Position numbers and translations under genes: made by a program
The notes under the pieces: model-generated
Databases searched by the model: none
What the model was told of the DNA's origin: nothing
Seen by the model: only the letters and a program-made list of their open reading frames with translations
NCBI GenBank assembly: GCA_003116995.1
Contig: BDSL01000039.1
Coordinates: 496,001-560,000 of the forward strand
Direction: 5' to 3'
Length of the DNA: 64,000 nucleotides
From: Yamagishiella unicocca
Taxonomy: Eukaryota; Chlorophyta; Chlorophyceae; Chlamydomonadales; Volvocaceae
Shown here: piece after piece, positions 23,236-34,600 of the stretch
Layout: each line of letters opens with the position of its first letter
Position numbering within the stretch: the first letter of the stretch is position 1

Positions 23236-24920
23236 TGCACATGGCCCGTTGTGTCGTGACAGGGCATATGTTGGTTGATATGAAGCGCTGGTGTGGCCAA
23301 CCAGGGAGGGATGGAACTTCCAAAAAGCAGTCGCCAACTACCACTACACAAAGCACAACCTGACCAGTCACCACCACCACCGCTTTCCCACTCTATCCCA
23401 CTCGGTGGCGCCATGAGGTGCAGCCTGGCGTCCTGGGCTCTCGAAGGCTCCAGCCATGTCTTTCCGTGCCTGTTCATCGTAACCGCCCATCCAGGCCACC
23501 TAGGGCCAACATGCATGCCCACCAGATTGCTCGTGAACACGCACACAGCGCCCTCACCTCCGCCTCTCCGTTCCAAGCGAGCATTCCCCACCCGGCACCC
23601 AAACAAACGATGCATCACTGCTCCACAAAACGTACAATGCTATCCTAAAGTAGAAATAAATGAGTGCTAAACTGCTCTCGGCCGATTGCTCCACGACTTC
23701 GAGACCTTGCGACCTATCGTAGGCGCACTCGGCAAGAAGAGAGCGCACACCCACACCAGCGACACCACCGCATCAACATGGCTCTACCTTTTAAGGTCTG
23801 GAGCCCACTGTAACGATTACAACAACAACAACATCGTCACCCCTGTCGAAAGCGGTAACAGATGTACGCGTACATCCGTTACCGCTTTCGACAGGGGTGA
23901 CGACGTTGATGCAAAGGCATAACAAAGATCGAACCACAAAGGCATCACCGCATCAACATGGCGGCCGCGCCACCCTAGCGCCCGCACAGTGCTGTGCGTC
24001 AGCCCGGCCGGCGTCAGTTTGCTGCTGCCCAGCACCCGCAGCAGCACACTGACCGCTCCCGCCGCTCTGTGAAGAATCGGAAACGTCCCGGACGCCAGCA
24101 GCGCCGCAAAGTCCAGCAGCGCGAACATCATTTTTTAGTTGATCTGTTGTACGGGCGATGCCGAGGTGCGCCGGCGCAGGCTAGATGCCGTATTCCCAAA
24201 GGAGCTGCCTGCTTCATGGAGCTGGTTAGCTTCTGAGGCGGGAGACAAGCATGCCGATGGCTGAGAGGTGCTGCCGCCACGCCAGGAGCACCACCTCCGA
24301 ACGGTCTGGTGAAGAAGTGACGGGACTGGTGACAGCGCACTATACCAAACACCTGCACGCGACACAATGCCAAACAGCACAGGCGGAAGCCCCTCGTGTC
24401 ACGTCACTACCATAACACACAGAAAACGGAAACGTGACAGGATGTAGCGCTAAGACGTGGCACCCGTATGATGCACTAATGCAGGACCCCCCACAATACG
24501 CTGTGATGAATACCCACTCTCCGAAACAGCAGCAGCTCCACCAGATGTGTGAACTGCATGAAGGGCATTTGGAAATGTGGGGCGACACATTACTTTCCGG
24601 GTGGGTGCACGCATGCGTTTGGGGAGGTGCTGTGCGGGGATGCGTGTCCTGACATACGGATGAGGTGTGCTGTCCTATCGCGCAGGTAGCATTGCGTCGG
24701 GAGGGAGGGTCAACGAGGGGACGTGCGGTGGGGTGCGTTTCGAGGCCAGGCGAGACCGGACTTGCAGATGAAGCCAGCATCGGCATGCAGTACGAATACC
24801 GCAATTTGCAGTAGGGTTGGGCGCAAGCTCGCAGGGCGGATGCGGTGTGGCGTGCCTCATGCCCAATGCTAGCTGCACATGCAATCGACAGAAGGCAGCA
24901 GCCGTAACTTCCACTGTGCG
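23236..24920 (-). repeat. Diverged copy of the cluster's middle module (no kinase, no first exon)
   Basis: Parallels 48310-49800 and 25440-26640 in the same orientation, with more substitutions and indels than any other copy. It contains the small conserved ORF ending near 23817 (see 42191-42433). It lacks both the MATTEAE first exon and the kinase end. It is the oldest-looking fragment of the family in the window. Confidence 0.75.
23836..23901. repeat. 66-bp near-perfect palindrome
   Basis: Two 33-bp arms meet with no spacer at GATGTACG/CGTACATC and differ at one position. Sister copies (near 42410 and 48815) contain only one arm, so the palindrome arose here by an inverted duplication of CGAAAGCGGTAAC-type sequence. 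Confidence 0.95.
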
Positions 24921-25190
24921 ACATGCAGACCTGTGCGAAGTATCGCGAACCCTCCCTTAAGCATCGGACACGGGTCCATGTTGCGGGCAACTTGAACCAG
25001 ATGCGCGATCAAGAAGCAGCATCTGAACGATCATTGTGGCCCATATGCAAAACGTGCGGGGATTGCAACGACCTCGGCAATCCCGGACGAGCATAGCAGC
25101 AGCGACACGGCGGACCGCAGGGTCCCTAGCTAGTCAGGCCAATCAAGCGGGGTTCTGTCGTCTGACTTACCTCCCGCATACAATATACTT
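24921..25190. other. Spacer between two repeat copies
   Basis: About 270 bp that does not match the other copies of the family. No gene seen. Confidence 0.5.
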
Positions 25191-27300
25191 ATTTATAATG
25201 GCCTTCCGCATATAATGGCCTCCCGCATACTCCCCGTATACAACCCTATGCTTGTATAACGGACTTACGGGTAAAGCGGTAGGTTCTAACCACATCCAAA
25301 TGCGTAACCCTTCATCAGTAGCTGAAGAACATTCAAACAAAATGACAAAGCCTGAATACCATACTAGTATAACTGTAGCTCTTATTACCCCAACTGCTAT
25401 TGTTAAGGGGATTTGTTTTGCATACGGCAATAAACTGGCGCCAACCAGGCAGGGAGGGAAGTCCCAATAAGCAAGCGCAACCACCAGTCGCCAACTACCA
25501 CTACAAAAAGCACAACCTGACCAGTCACCACCACCACCGCTCTCCCACTCTATCCCACTCGGTGGCGCCATGAGGTGCAGCCTGGCGTCCTGGGCTCTCG
25601 AAGGCTCCAGCCATGTCTTTTCCGTGCCTCATCATCTTAACTGCTCATCCAGGCCACCTAGGGCCAACATGCATGCCCACCAGATTGCTCGTGAACTCGC
25701 ACATAGCGCCCTCACCTCCGCCTCTCCGTTCCAAGCGAGCATTCCCCACCCGGCACCCAAACAAACGATGCATCACTGCTCCACAAAACATACAATGCTA
25801 TCCTAAAGTAGAAATGAATGAGTGTTAAAAATGCTCTCGGCCGATTGCTCCACGACTTCGAGACCCTGCGACCTATCGGAGGCGCACTCGGCAAGACGAG
25901 AGCGCACATCCACACCAGCGACACCACCGCATCAATGTGTTCACTGCTTGTTTGTGCTGAGGCAGGGTTGCCGAAATCGGAAACCCATGTACGACAAGGC
26001 GCAACAAGCACTGAACACATTGATGCACTAGCGCCTTCATATGCCGCCCGCGCCACCCCAGCGCCCGCACAGTGCTGTGCGCAGCCGGCGTTCCGTTCAA
26101 GCTGCCCAGCACCCGCAGCAGCACACTGACCGCTCCCGTCCCATCATGGACCGCTGGAAACATCCAGGACGCCAGCAGCGTTGCAATGTCCAGCAGCGCG
26201 AACATCCTTAGTTGACCTGTTGTACGGGCGGTGCCGAGGTGCGCCGGCGCAGGCTAGATGCCGTGTTCCCAAAGGAGCTGCCTGCTTCACGGAGCTGGTT
26301 AGCTTCTGAGGCGGGAGACAAGCATGCCGATGGCTGAGAGGTGCTGCCGCCACGCCAGGAGAACCACCTCCGAACGGTCTGGTGAAGAAGTGACGGAAGA
26401 GGTGACAGCGCACTATACCAAACACCTGCACGCGACACAATGCCGAACAGCACAGGCGGAAGCCCCTCGTGTCACGTCACTAGCATGCCAACCTTAAAAC
26501 GGAAACGTGACAGGATGTAGCGCTAAGACGTAGCACCCGTATGATGCACTTGTGCAGGACCCCCCACAATACGCTGTGATGAATACCCACTCTGCGAAAC
26601 AGCAGCAGCTCCACCAGATGTGTGAACTGCATGAAGGGCATTTGAAAATGTCGGCCAGTAGTGGAAAATAGGGCGACACATCACTTTTGTGATCGCAGCA
26701 GCTGCCCCGTCATAGCTGGTTCCTCCAAAGCTGCCTAACACTGACAACCCACACGCCCACACGCAATCCACACTCATCCATCCAACCCACCCAACGCACC
26801 AGCCGGCATGGGCACTCCCGCCGCGGCTGCACAACAAACAGTGAAGAGGGGAAATCGTTGTGCCGGGTTTGTGTTGGAACTGCGAGCTCAGGCGGCAGCG
26901 CTTCAAGTGCAAGACGCGACAGTCCGCCGGCATGCGGCTGTTTGCGAAACCTGCAGTTGGTACAGGCCCTTCCAGGTCGTCCCACGCGGTGGAGCAACCC
27001 AACCCAACCCACTTAGCTGAACGCAATTAAGCAACAGTAGGAATTCGGCGGGCGGACGAAGGGCATTCGACAGGCTATGGCAGGCAGGCGCAGCTGAGGC
27101 CCGAACTCACCGTTCAGGCGCATCTGCAGCAAGATCTTCTCCGTCCGCAGCTGCTCCTCCTTCTTCCAAAGGTACTGCTTGTAACCCTCAGGGGCTTTCT
27201 CGAGCTGTTTTCCAACAACAGAGATCTCGGCTTCGACTACTTGTATGGCCGCGGCGACGTCAGCAATTGCCGCGACGACTTCAGCCTCCGTTGTGGCCAT
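25191..27300 (-). pseudogene. Truncated minus-strand copy of the nuclease-kinase gene family (copy A)
   Basis: Starts with first exon 27300-27111 (MATTEAEVVAAIADVAAAIQ..., ending at a GTGAGT donor). It has only one EQLR heptad, the shortest of the five copies. The next segment (27010-26700) matches the conserved GFANSRMPADCRVLH region of other copies. It then runs into the middle module (26640-25200) and stops without a nuclease-like or kinase part. A TATATAATAG box on minus lies about 65 nt upstream of the ATG (near 27363-27372). Relative to other copies a 19-bp stretch between TATA and ATG is missing. Likely non-functional, or coding only a short coiled-coil protein. Confidence 0.65.
25929..26026. 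repeat. Hairpin-forming inverted repeat (24-bp arms, 50-nt loop)
   Basis: Arms 25929-25952 and 26003-26026 are complementary with one mismatch (GCATCAATGTGTTCA...). The hairpin occupies the same place in the module where the 23.8-kb copy has its palindrome and where the 42.4- and 48.8-kb copies have plain sequence. Confidence 0.85.
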
Positions 27301-28110
27301 GGTAGCAGGTACCGCACGCCAACGATCAGGGCAGGACTGCGGACAAAAGGCGTCGTCGGTCGCTATTATATAGAGGCTTTGTTACAGCTAAGCCTCACGG
27401 TAAGGAGTATGCACAAAAGGTATACTAAGCTCAAATACGTACAGGCCTATTACGTATATACTCTCCTAATACGGCGCGATTATCCTGCTGCATGAGCCAA
27501 CTTGCGCATGAGCCTACCAGGCATATGTTCGCCCATTACGCTTACAGGCGCAATACATATATTGACCTAGGAACCGTACAGCACCCGTCTTGTTTTGCCT
27601 GCTACGCTCTGGCCATGCTCTCGCTGACCAGGCATGCACCGCTACTCTTGAGACGTTCGGCAGTGAATTGTGGCTTGAACTTCTTGCAGCTGGCGCAATG
27701 CTATGGCCGCGGGGTCGCTCTCGACAACTTTAGGGTTGACTTAGTTTGGCGCATCGGCAAGCTAGTCCGCCGCGCATGTGCACCAGTCCTTAAGTTGACC
27801 TCCTTAACTTAGCGAGCACTGAACACAGGCTTAAGACATAATGATCTCCCATGAAGACATGATTGATTGAATGATTGATTGATTGATTACAAGCTCTTGG
27901 AGCTCGTAAGGCCCAGACGAGCCAGGAGGCTCATGGACCGCTAATCAAAGTAATTCACAAAGAAGAATTGAAAACGTTTACGTAGCCATGCTCAAATAAC
28001 GTAGCAATAACAAAGCCTCTATATAATATCAACCTTTCTTGATTTTAGCGACCGACGACGCCTTTTGTCCGCAGTCCTGCCCTGATCGTTGGCGTGCGGT
28101 ACCTGCTACC
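27301..28110. promoter_or_regulatory. Head-to-head promoter module between copies A (-) and B (+)
   Basis: Two divergent first exons start at its borders. TATA-like boxes face outward: TATATAATAG on minus near 27363 and TATATAATATC on plus at 28020-28030, 80 nt before the ATG at 28111. Between them lie a conserved ORF-like stretch (27409-27812) and a (GATT)n microsatellite (about 27861-27890). The same module recurs at 40215-40799 and 50477-51391. Confidence 0.65.
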
Positions 28111-31100
28111 ATGGCCACAACGGAGGCTGAAGTCGTCGCGGCAATTGCTGACGTCGCCGCGGCCATACAAGTAGTCGAAGCCGAGATCTCTGTTGTTGGA
28201 AAACAGCTCGAGAACGCCCCTGAGGGTGACAAGCCGTACCTTTGGAAGGAGAAAGAGCAGCTGCGGAAGGAGGAAGAGCAGCTGCGGACGAAGGAGGAGC
28301 AGCTGCGGAAGGAGAAGATCTTGCTGCAGATGCGCCTGAACGGTGAGTTCGGGCCTCAGCTGCGCCTGCCTGCCATAGCCTGTCGAATGCCCTTCGTCCG
28401 CCCGCCGATTTCCTACTGTTGCTTAATTGCGTTCAGCTAAGTGGGTTGGGTTGGGTTGCTCCACCGCGTGGGACGACCTGGAAGGGCCTGTACCAACTGC
28501 AGGTTTCGCAAACAGCCGCATGCCGGCGGACTGTCGCGTCTTGCACTTGAAGCGCTGCCGCCTGAGCTCGCAGTTCCAACACAAACCCGGCACAACGATT
28601 TCCCCTCTTCACTGTTTGTTATGCAGCCGCGGCGGGAGTACCCATGCCTGCTGGTGCGTTGGGTGGGTTGGATGGATGAGTGTGGGTTGCGTGTGGGCGT
28701 GTGGGTTGTCAGTGTTAGTCAGCTTTGGAGGAACCAGCTATGACAGGGCAGCTGCTGCGATCACGGTCGATTGCATGTGCAACTAGCATTGGGCATGAGG
28801 CACGCCACACCGCATCCACCCTTCGAGCTTGCGCCCAACCCTACTGCAAATTGCGGTATTCGTACTGCATGCCAATGCTGGCTTCATCTGCAAGTCCGGT
28901 CTCGCCTGGCCTCGAAACGCACCGCACCGGACGTCCCCTTGTTGACCCTCCCTCCCGACGCAATGCTACCTGCGCGATACGACAGCACACCTCATCCGTA
29001 TGTCAGGACACGCACCCCCGCACAGCACCTCCCCAAACACAGAAGAAGGCGCAGGAATCAGGCTTCCCGTCAGGGTTGCGTCGCCTGTGAAATAGTTCGC
29101 CCTTCCAGGCCGTCCCACGCGGTGGAGCAACCCAACCCGAGCCAACGCGACCAATCAGCCCAACGAACTTGAGCCAAAGTAGGACAAAGCGGACCTCACC
29201 CCAGAGTGCGGAGACCCAGCGCCCTAAAAACATTACTGGGACTCACCGCCAGCTCCCGCGCTGCCCGGACCAGGCCCAGCCGCCCCACCTGCATGACATA
29301 CGTAACCCAGGAAGCACGTACAATGCAGTTTGAGAGGGAGGGTCCATCAAGGGCAAAGGGGCGCGGCGAAATGCACGCGAAAGCAGATGGCAGCAAGTGG
29401 CGAAATCACCGCCGGGAGGGTCAAGTTCAACTGGAAGTGAATCAGCTTCCGGGTGGTGTAGCAATAGCAGGATCAGTCCCGCCACCCGCAGGGTGTGTGG
29501 GAGTGTCCTATGTTCTCGGGGGGATGTCCTGGGTTCTCGGGGTGTAGGCGAAGGCCCTAGATCAACTGTAGGTTTTGCACACAGCCACATGCCGGTGTAT
29601 TGTCGCGTCTTGCACTCCACAGCCGCTGGTAAGCGATCTGGGTCTCTCATACGGCTTCACACGTTTTGCGAATCATAATCCAGCCCTAGGCCTTGCGGCG
29701 TCTCCGCTTCATCCTCTTCCCGTGTCTGCTGTGCAGGCCCGAGCAGCTCAGCAGCTGACGGTGAGTCCACTTTTCGCGATGTCTGCTTTGCATCGGGCCA
29801 ACCCTGCCGCCGGTGAGATCTCCTCGGTCTCATCGCGTGCGTGCGGTAGCCATGCCCCATGTCTTAAGAGGCAGTTTGGGTGGGACGCGGTGCGGCGTGG
29901 AGCGTGTCAACCCCAACATACTAATTACTCCAAACGCCGGCTTCCCATGCAGAGGACAGGCGGCGGAGACAGCTTGAGAACATGCCGACACCCTCCGCCT
30001 TGGCCAATCACGAGACCTGGCAGCAGGTGCAGAGGGTCTGTACCAAGACTGGTGACCCCCCGTTCTTCATGTGCTTCCGGCCTGGCGGCAGCTACCCTGC
30101 TGCGCTGCCGGTGGGGTTGCTGGACCCTGTGCTGGACAAGCTGGTGGGCATGTTCGCCCAGGCGATGGTTGGGCAAGGCGAACCGCTGTCACAAGCGGAC
30201 TGCGAAGTGGCCTTCAAGCTGTGTGACCAGATGCCCCAGGGCTTCAGCAAGGAGATGCAGCGGGAGGCGGCCTTCAGTGCCACCCTGGAATCGTACATCG
30301 GCGCGTCAATCATCAAGCACTATTCTGACGCTGCGTCAAAGTCCGTGACCGACGGGAGCATTTTCTGCACGGTTGACTGTGGGGGGCTCTTGCTTCAGGT
30401 GCCAGTGTACGTTCAGGAGGTCAAGCTCGAGGTGGGGGCAGACAGGGAGTGCCGACCCCTCCTTGGTTATACAGTTACTGAGTCGTTGGGGCTGCCGGGT
30501 TCCGCCTGGCGGTTCAAACAGACCCCCCCGCTAGCATTGCGCAAGCGGCAGCGCGCAGTCTGAATTGTTCGGTGCCACGTATCCTTTATGCTCCCGCTTC
30601 CACTGTTGGACACCTTTATTATGGCTCGACTCGACTCCCCTTTTCGTCCCCCCGTCGCCCGTTCTCCCCCCCTCCCTTCTGCTGGTGCCGCTCCTCACTT
30701 CCAAAGGTCAGTCTTGGGTATTTGAGCTGGGCGGGCGGGCGGGGACGCCTCTGATGTTGGGGCCTTTGATGAACGTCATTGGCTGGGTGAGCTGGATCCT
30801 CCTGCTGCGCGCGCATGCGCTGCCCTAGCCCCTTAGTGTCTGCAGCCAGCCAGCTCATGCGCCGTGTCAGCCGTTTTCGGGTGGGCCTAGCGCCCGCCAT
30901 TGTTCCAGCCGGCGCCAGCTGGCTTGCCATCGGCGCTGCGCTCATTTCCGAGTGATGCCCAGCGTGTCCGGCCTGACAATATGTTGCACTAGCTTACCTT
31001 CGTCCTTCTTCGCAGATCGGCAGTTCGGGCGACCCCTATTTTCAAGGCCAGCGATATTACCAGCTGTATCTGACGAGCGACAACCTCGCCGCAGTCGTCA

Positions 31101-32011
31101 AGCACACGGTTCTACCGGTGCTGTTCGTGGAGTTGGTGGGGCCGCACATCCGGGTGTCGGCGCTGGCCTCTGTGGAAGGCGCCGGTGTGGTCTGCGAGCC
31201 GCTGACTCCCTACCTGCACCTCTTCAACATGCTGTCCAGCCAGCCTCAGCACATGGACCGCATGGCACGCGTGCTGCGAGCACTCAAGCACGGCATCACT
31301 CTCCTACGAGAAACGTGCAGTACCCTGTCCACCCCCCCGGGTGCTGTGCGTCCCGCCCAGGCTGCGGCGTCTTCGCCGCCTGTGCACGACCCGCCCCTCC
31401 AGCTTCCGTACCCCCTACGCCCAGGGCTTGGCTTTCGGGATGTAGGGGCCCTCGTGCCCGGGGCATACCCGCTGCTGTACAAAGCTGAGCACGAGCAGAG
31501 CGGCAGGCAGGTGGTGATAAAGTTTGCTTTCCTCAGCGAGCAGGCGACTCGGATCCACCGCGCCTGGGCAGCGGCCAGTCTCGCCCCCGAGCTCATTAGC
31601 ACGCGGCTGCTGCCGTGTGGCCTGACCATGCTCGTGATGGAGCTGCTCAGGCCAGAGGACGGCTGGACCACGTTTCACAGCCTGGCGCCGGAGTGGAAGC
31701 CGCTGCTGTTCGACGCTGTGCTCGTGAAGCTGCGGGAGGCTCACAATGTCGACGTTGACGGGTATCGGGCGGTGCACTCCGACATGCGGCAGGCCAACGT
31801 CCTGGTCCAGCTGCGAGCGGACGGCCAGCAGCCGGGAGCACCGCTGCAGGTTCGGTTCCTGGATTTCGACTGGAGCGGCCTCGTGGGGCAGACACGGCTG
31901 CCGGCCTTCATCCGCCAGCGGCTGCCAGGGTACGGCGCGGGGCAGGAGGCCACGCAGGAGTACGACATGGCCCTCTGGCACCACGAGCTGGTCGAGCTGC
32001 AACCTCGATGA
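28111..32011 (+). CDS. Coiled-coil, PD-(D/E)XK-nuclease-like and protein-kinase-like protein (CR/Crinkler-type architecture), copy B, intact
   Basis: Proposed exons 28111-28342, 29572-29628, 29737-29760, 29953-30431 and 31016-32011, joined in phase at GT-AG, give 595 residues. Residues 1-77 are helical and end in three EQLR heptads (coiled coil). A short polar linker (PSSSAADEDRRRRQLE) leads to residues 112-300, which look like a PD-(D/E)XK nuclease fold: E260-V-K262, then GSSGDPYFQGQRYY across the last splice, as in restriction-like domains. Residues about 400-595 are kinase-like: VIKF (K433), HSDMRQANVLV (H518, D520, N525) and DFD (547-549). The catalytic loop is HSD/DFD rather than HRD/DFG. 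TATA at 28020 and TGTAA at 32447 frame the gene. Nuclease-plus-kinase proteins with coiled N-termini are known as CR (Crinkler-RHS-type) proteins in fungi, oomycetes and some algae; placement here is inference. The two small exons are the least certain part. Confidence 0.7.
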
Positions 32012-32841
32012 CGTGCAAACACCTTAAACATGTTGCCATGGCCTCGGACTGACGTTGGCGGGGGACGTTGGGTGGAGTAGGGGGATGTTGGGGGAGGGAG
32101 GAGGAGAGGGAGGGGGGATGTTGGGTGGAGAAGGGCGGCTGTGTCCTCGTGCCCAGGTCGTGGCGGCCCAGCGGGGGGCACGCGCAATCATGAACGTGCT
32201 GCAGATAGAGACGTGATGCACCACTACAGATAAACGCGTAATATAGCAGTACACAATCGAGAATTAGGGCCCAGCTGCCCATGAAATGCACGCGCCGACG
32301 ATGGGGCTTAACAGCCGTAAGCAGGCCCCAACACTGGTTGTCCTATGGCTGCTACCTAGGTCACAATCCCCCCCACAACCAAGGGCGGGAGGTACATGAA
32401 CGCACGCGGTTATTCACACACTGACTGCGCGCACACGAGAAAGTTCTGTAACGATTACAACAACTCAGGCATGCCCGATTGCAGACCAACAGAGCCAGGC
32501 CCGCAGGCCGAGGTGGCGGAAGCGCCTCATCTCCCTGGTTGCCCTAACGCCCGCCACACCGGCACCACTCCGAGCCATTTCAAGCTTCGCGGTGTTCAGC
32601 ACTGTCCACGGCACTAGCAGCGCTGCCCCCCACCATCACCCCTAGCCATACACCTCCAACCCCACCGCATCCCTCGACATGCAAGACCTCTAGCCCACCG
32701 CCTGAACAAACCCACGTGCCCACCTCACTCAAGCATACGACGTGCCCTTGACAGGGTTACCTCCTCCGACTCACCCCCAGGCCAGCGTAGCATGAGGTAC
32801 CGTGGCCGTGCCAAGGCCCCGTGATGCTCCAGTGCCCCTTT
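32012..32841. repeat. Spacer module R1, left part (downstream of copy B)
   Basis: Matches 43859-44690 and 55276-56105 almost base for base. Begins with the TTAAACATGTTGCCATGGCC segment that recurs inverted next to the minus-strand kinase ends, followed by GATGTTGGG-type short tandem repeats. No gene recognised. It is interrupted at 32841 by the retrotransposon. Confidence 0.85.
32447..32451 (+). terminator. TGTAA poly(A) signal of copy B
   Basis: First TGTAA after the stop at 32011. The same signal is conserved at the same place after copies C (about 44296) and E (55712-55716). Confidence 0.5.
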
Positions 32842-32895
32842 TGGTTCGCTGGCCCTGAGACGGGATCGGGATGCAATACGACTCCTCCAACCGAC

Positions 32896-32900
32896 TTACA
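32896..32900 (-). terminator. TGTAA poly(A) signal of the retrotransposon
   Basis: TTACA on plus, in element orientation TGTAA, about 55 bp before the 3' terminus at 32842. Confidence 0.5.
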
Positions 32901-33256
32901 AAGTCCGGAACACCCGTCCGACCTGTCCACAGCCCACAAAAACCCTCGCCGCCCCGCTAATCGGCTTGGCGATAGCTCAACCCACCCCATAAACCCCCAA
33001 ACCGAAAGCCCACCGAAAGTCCACTACACTCCAACGACTGACAGACCCTTCGCACCCTCGGGGAGTGCAACCAAGTAGAGGGGTTGTCGAAACTCCGACG
33101 CGGCCTCCGGCCCCCCTCTCAGCCCTCCCTGGGCATCCTCGTGGCCCTGAGAAGCTAGAGCCGAGCCCCCCTCGTCGGATCTCCAAAACGGTCTGCATGG
33201 CTGCGACCCGACCAAGCGCATGCAGAAACACCCCACCTACCAGTCAGGGATACCGG

Positions 33257-34600
33257 TCACATCGCTTCCACAATCTGCATGCGCACCGACGCCGCAGGAA
33301 CAACGTAGCCGTCTACCGCATCCGACTTCCACCTACCATGCGCCTTAATAGCCTCGCGCTGCGCGCCTCCCGCCGTAGCTGCGGTCGCCCCCCCCCGTCG
33401 TAAGCTGTGGGCTGAGAACTCCGCTACGTCGAAACCCAGCTGTGGGTATCCTCTCTGGACCTCCCGCAACAGCGAACGTAACCGATTTGTGAAATCCCCC
33501 TTTGCCAACCCCACCGGGCGGGCCCCCCACTGGGCCCCCTTGCAGAATAGCGGGTGCTGCTGGGCGGCCCCCGCCTCTAGGGCGTTGCTGACGTGGCGAG
33601 CCACTATCTGCCCGATCTTGACGCCGCTGCCCGAAACCCCCGCTAAGTGCACTACCGCCCCTACTCCTAGCTGGTCCGTCTTACTCCGTCGGATCACCAG
33701 CGCGAGGCCTCCCCCCGGAAGCTCCCTCACATCCCCAACCTGCAAGCCGGCCAGCTCACTCCTCCGCAGCATTCCGAAGAATCCCAACACCAGCCAGCAG
33801 GCATCCTGTTCCCGGCCATCCCCATCCGAGGGAGCCACCTGGACCTTCGCCGCCAACCAGTCTATCAGTATCCGCAGGAGCGAAATTGGCATTCCTGACT
33901 TGGCCTTCGGCCCCGCCGCCTTCACCCCGACCCTTGCTCGCAGCGCTTGAGTCAAAGTACGTTGCACCATGGGGTCCTGCCTGATATGCTGCGACGCCGG
34001 AATTCCTCGCGACCGTTGCCAGTCCGCCAGCGCTGACAGCGTCCCCTCAATGGTCGATCGCGACCATCTGCTTGCTGCGTGTACGATGAAAAGACACACG
34101 ACCACCCGGTTAAGGTCCTTGTCTCTTCCGGGCGGGAAAGCCGTTTCCACGCTCGCGCCCAAGCTCTCCGTAACAAACTCCGCAAACCGCCGACGGTGGG
34201 CCTCGTAAGTAACTGCCGAGGAGCTGGCAACTGCGCTGCCTGCTAGGTTGACCACCTGGTCGACCACCGAGGAGCTGGCAACTGCGCTGCCTGCTAGGTT
34301 GACCACCTGGTCGACCAATCCTGCCACGTAAGGGCCTCCTTGCCCCGGCTGCAGGCCGGCTTCCGTCAACAGACAGTGGCTACACCAGAACCAGCCCCCT
34401 GAGTATGCTCCCGCCGCTAGCCCGAGGCAGCGGCGGTGCGCTTGGATCAGGCAGCCCTCACAGCGCAAAGTTCCGCCGTCTGCTGGTCTACTGCATACTG
34501 CGCACTGCGCCTGTCCCCCGTCCACTGCGGGTGGGCGAGAAAAGGGGTCACGGGATACGGAGCACCAAGAGGTCATAGGGGCACGGGTCCGCTTCTTCAC
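33257..34600 (-). CDS. Tyrosine recombinase with N-terminal PHD finger, ORF3
   Basis: 447 residues, the integration enzyme of the element. Residues 33-76 form a C4HC3 PHD zinc finger (C33, C36, C47, C50, H55, C58, C73, C76). Residues 96-129 are two copies of a 17-residue repeat (VDQVVNLAGSAVASSSV) from a 51-bp DNA duplication. From about 134 the core-binding part (YEAHRRRFAEFV) leads into the catalytic domain with GMLRRSEL (Arg I), HSLRRGGA (H-x-x-R) and HGRWKSDAVDGYV, whose Tyr is the expected nucleophile. All tetrad positions are present. Same orientation as ORF1/2, unlike Volvox Kangaroo, in which I recall the recombinase being inverted. No stop codons, so likely active. Confidence 0.92.
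   Translation of the reverse strand: MKKRTRAPMTSWCSVSRDPFSRPPAVDGGQAQCAVCSRPADGGTLRCEGCLIQAHRRCLGLAAGAYSGGWFWCSHCLLTEAGLQPGQGGPYVAGLVDQVVNLAGSAVASSSVVDQVVNLAGSAVASSSAVTYEAHRRRFAEFVTESLGASVETAFPPGRDKDLNRVVVCLFIVHAASRWSRSTIEGTLSALADWQRSRGIPASQHIRQDPMVQRTLTQALRARVGVKAAGPKAKSGMPISLLRILIDWLAAKVQVAPSDGDGREQDACWLVLGFFGMLRRSELAGLQVGDVRELPGGGLALVIRRSKTDQLGVGAVVHLAGVSGSGVKIGQIVARHVSNALEAGAAQQHPLFCKGAQWGARPVGLAKGDFTNRLRSLLREVQRGYPQLGFDVAEFSAHSLRRGGATAATAGGAQREAIKAHGRWKSDAVDGYVVPAASVRMQIVEAM

Noticed and set aside
29575..30348. 257-residue ORF overlapping the nuclease-like exon
   Set aside because: Shadow frame. The 29982-30431 frame joins in phase to the next exon and carries the E-x-K and GDPYFQ signature, and this one does not.
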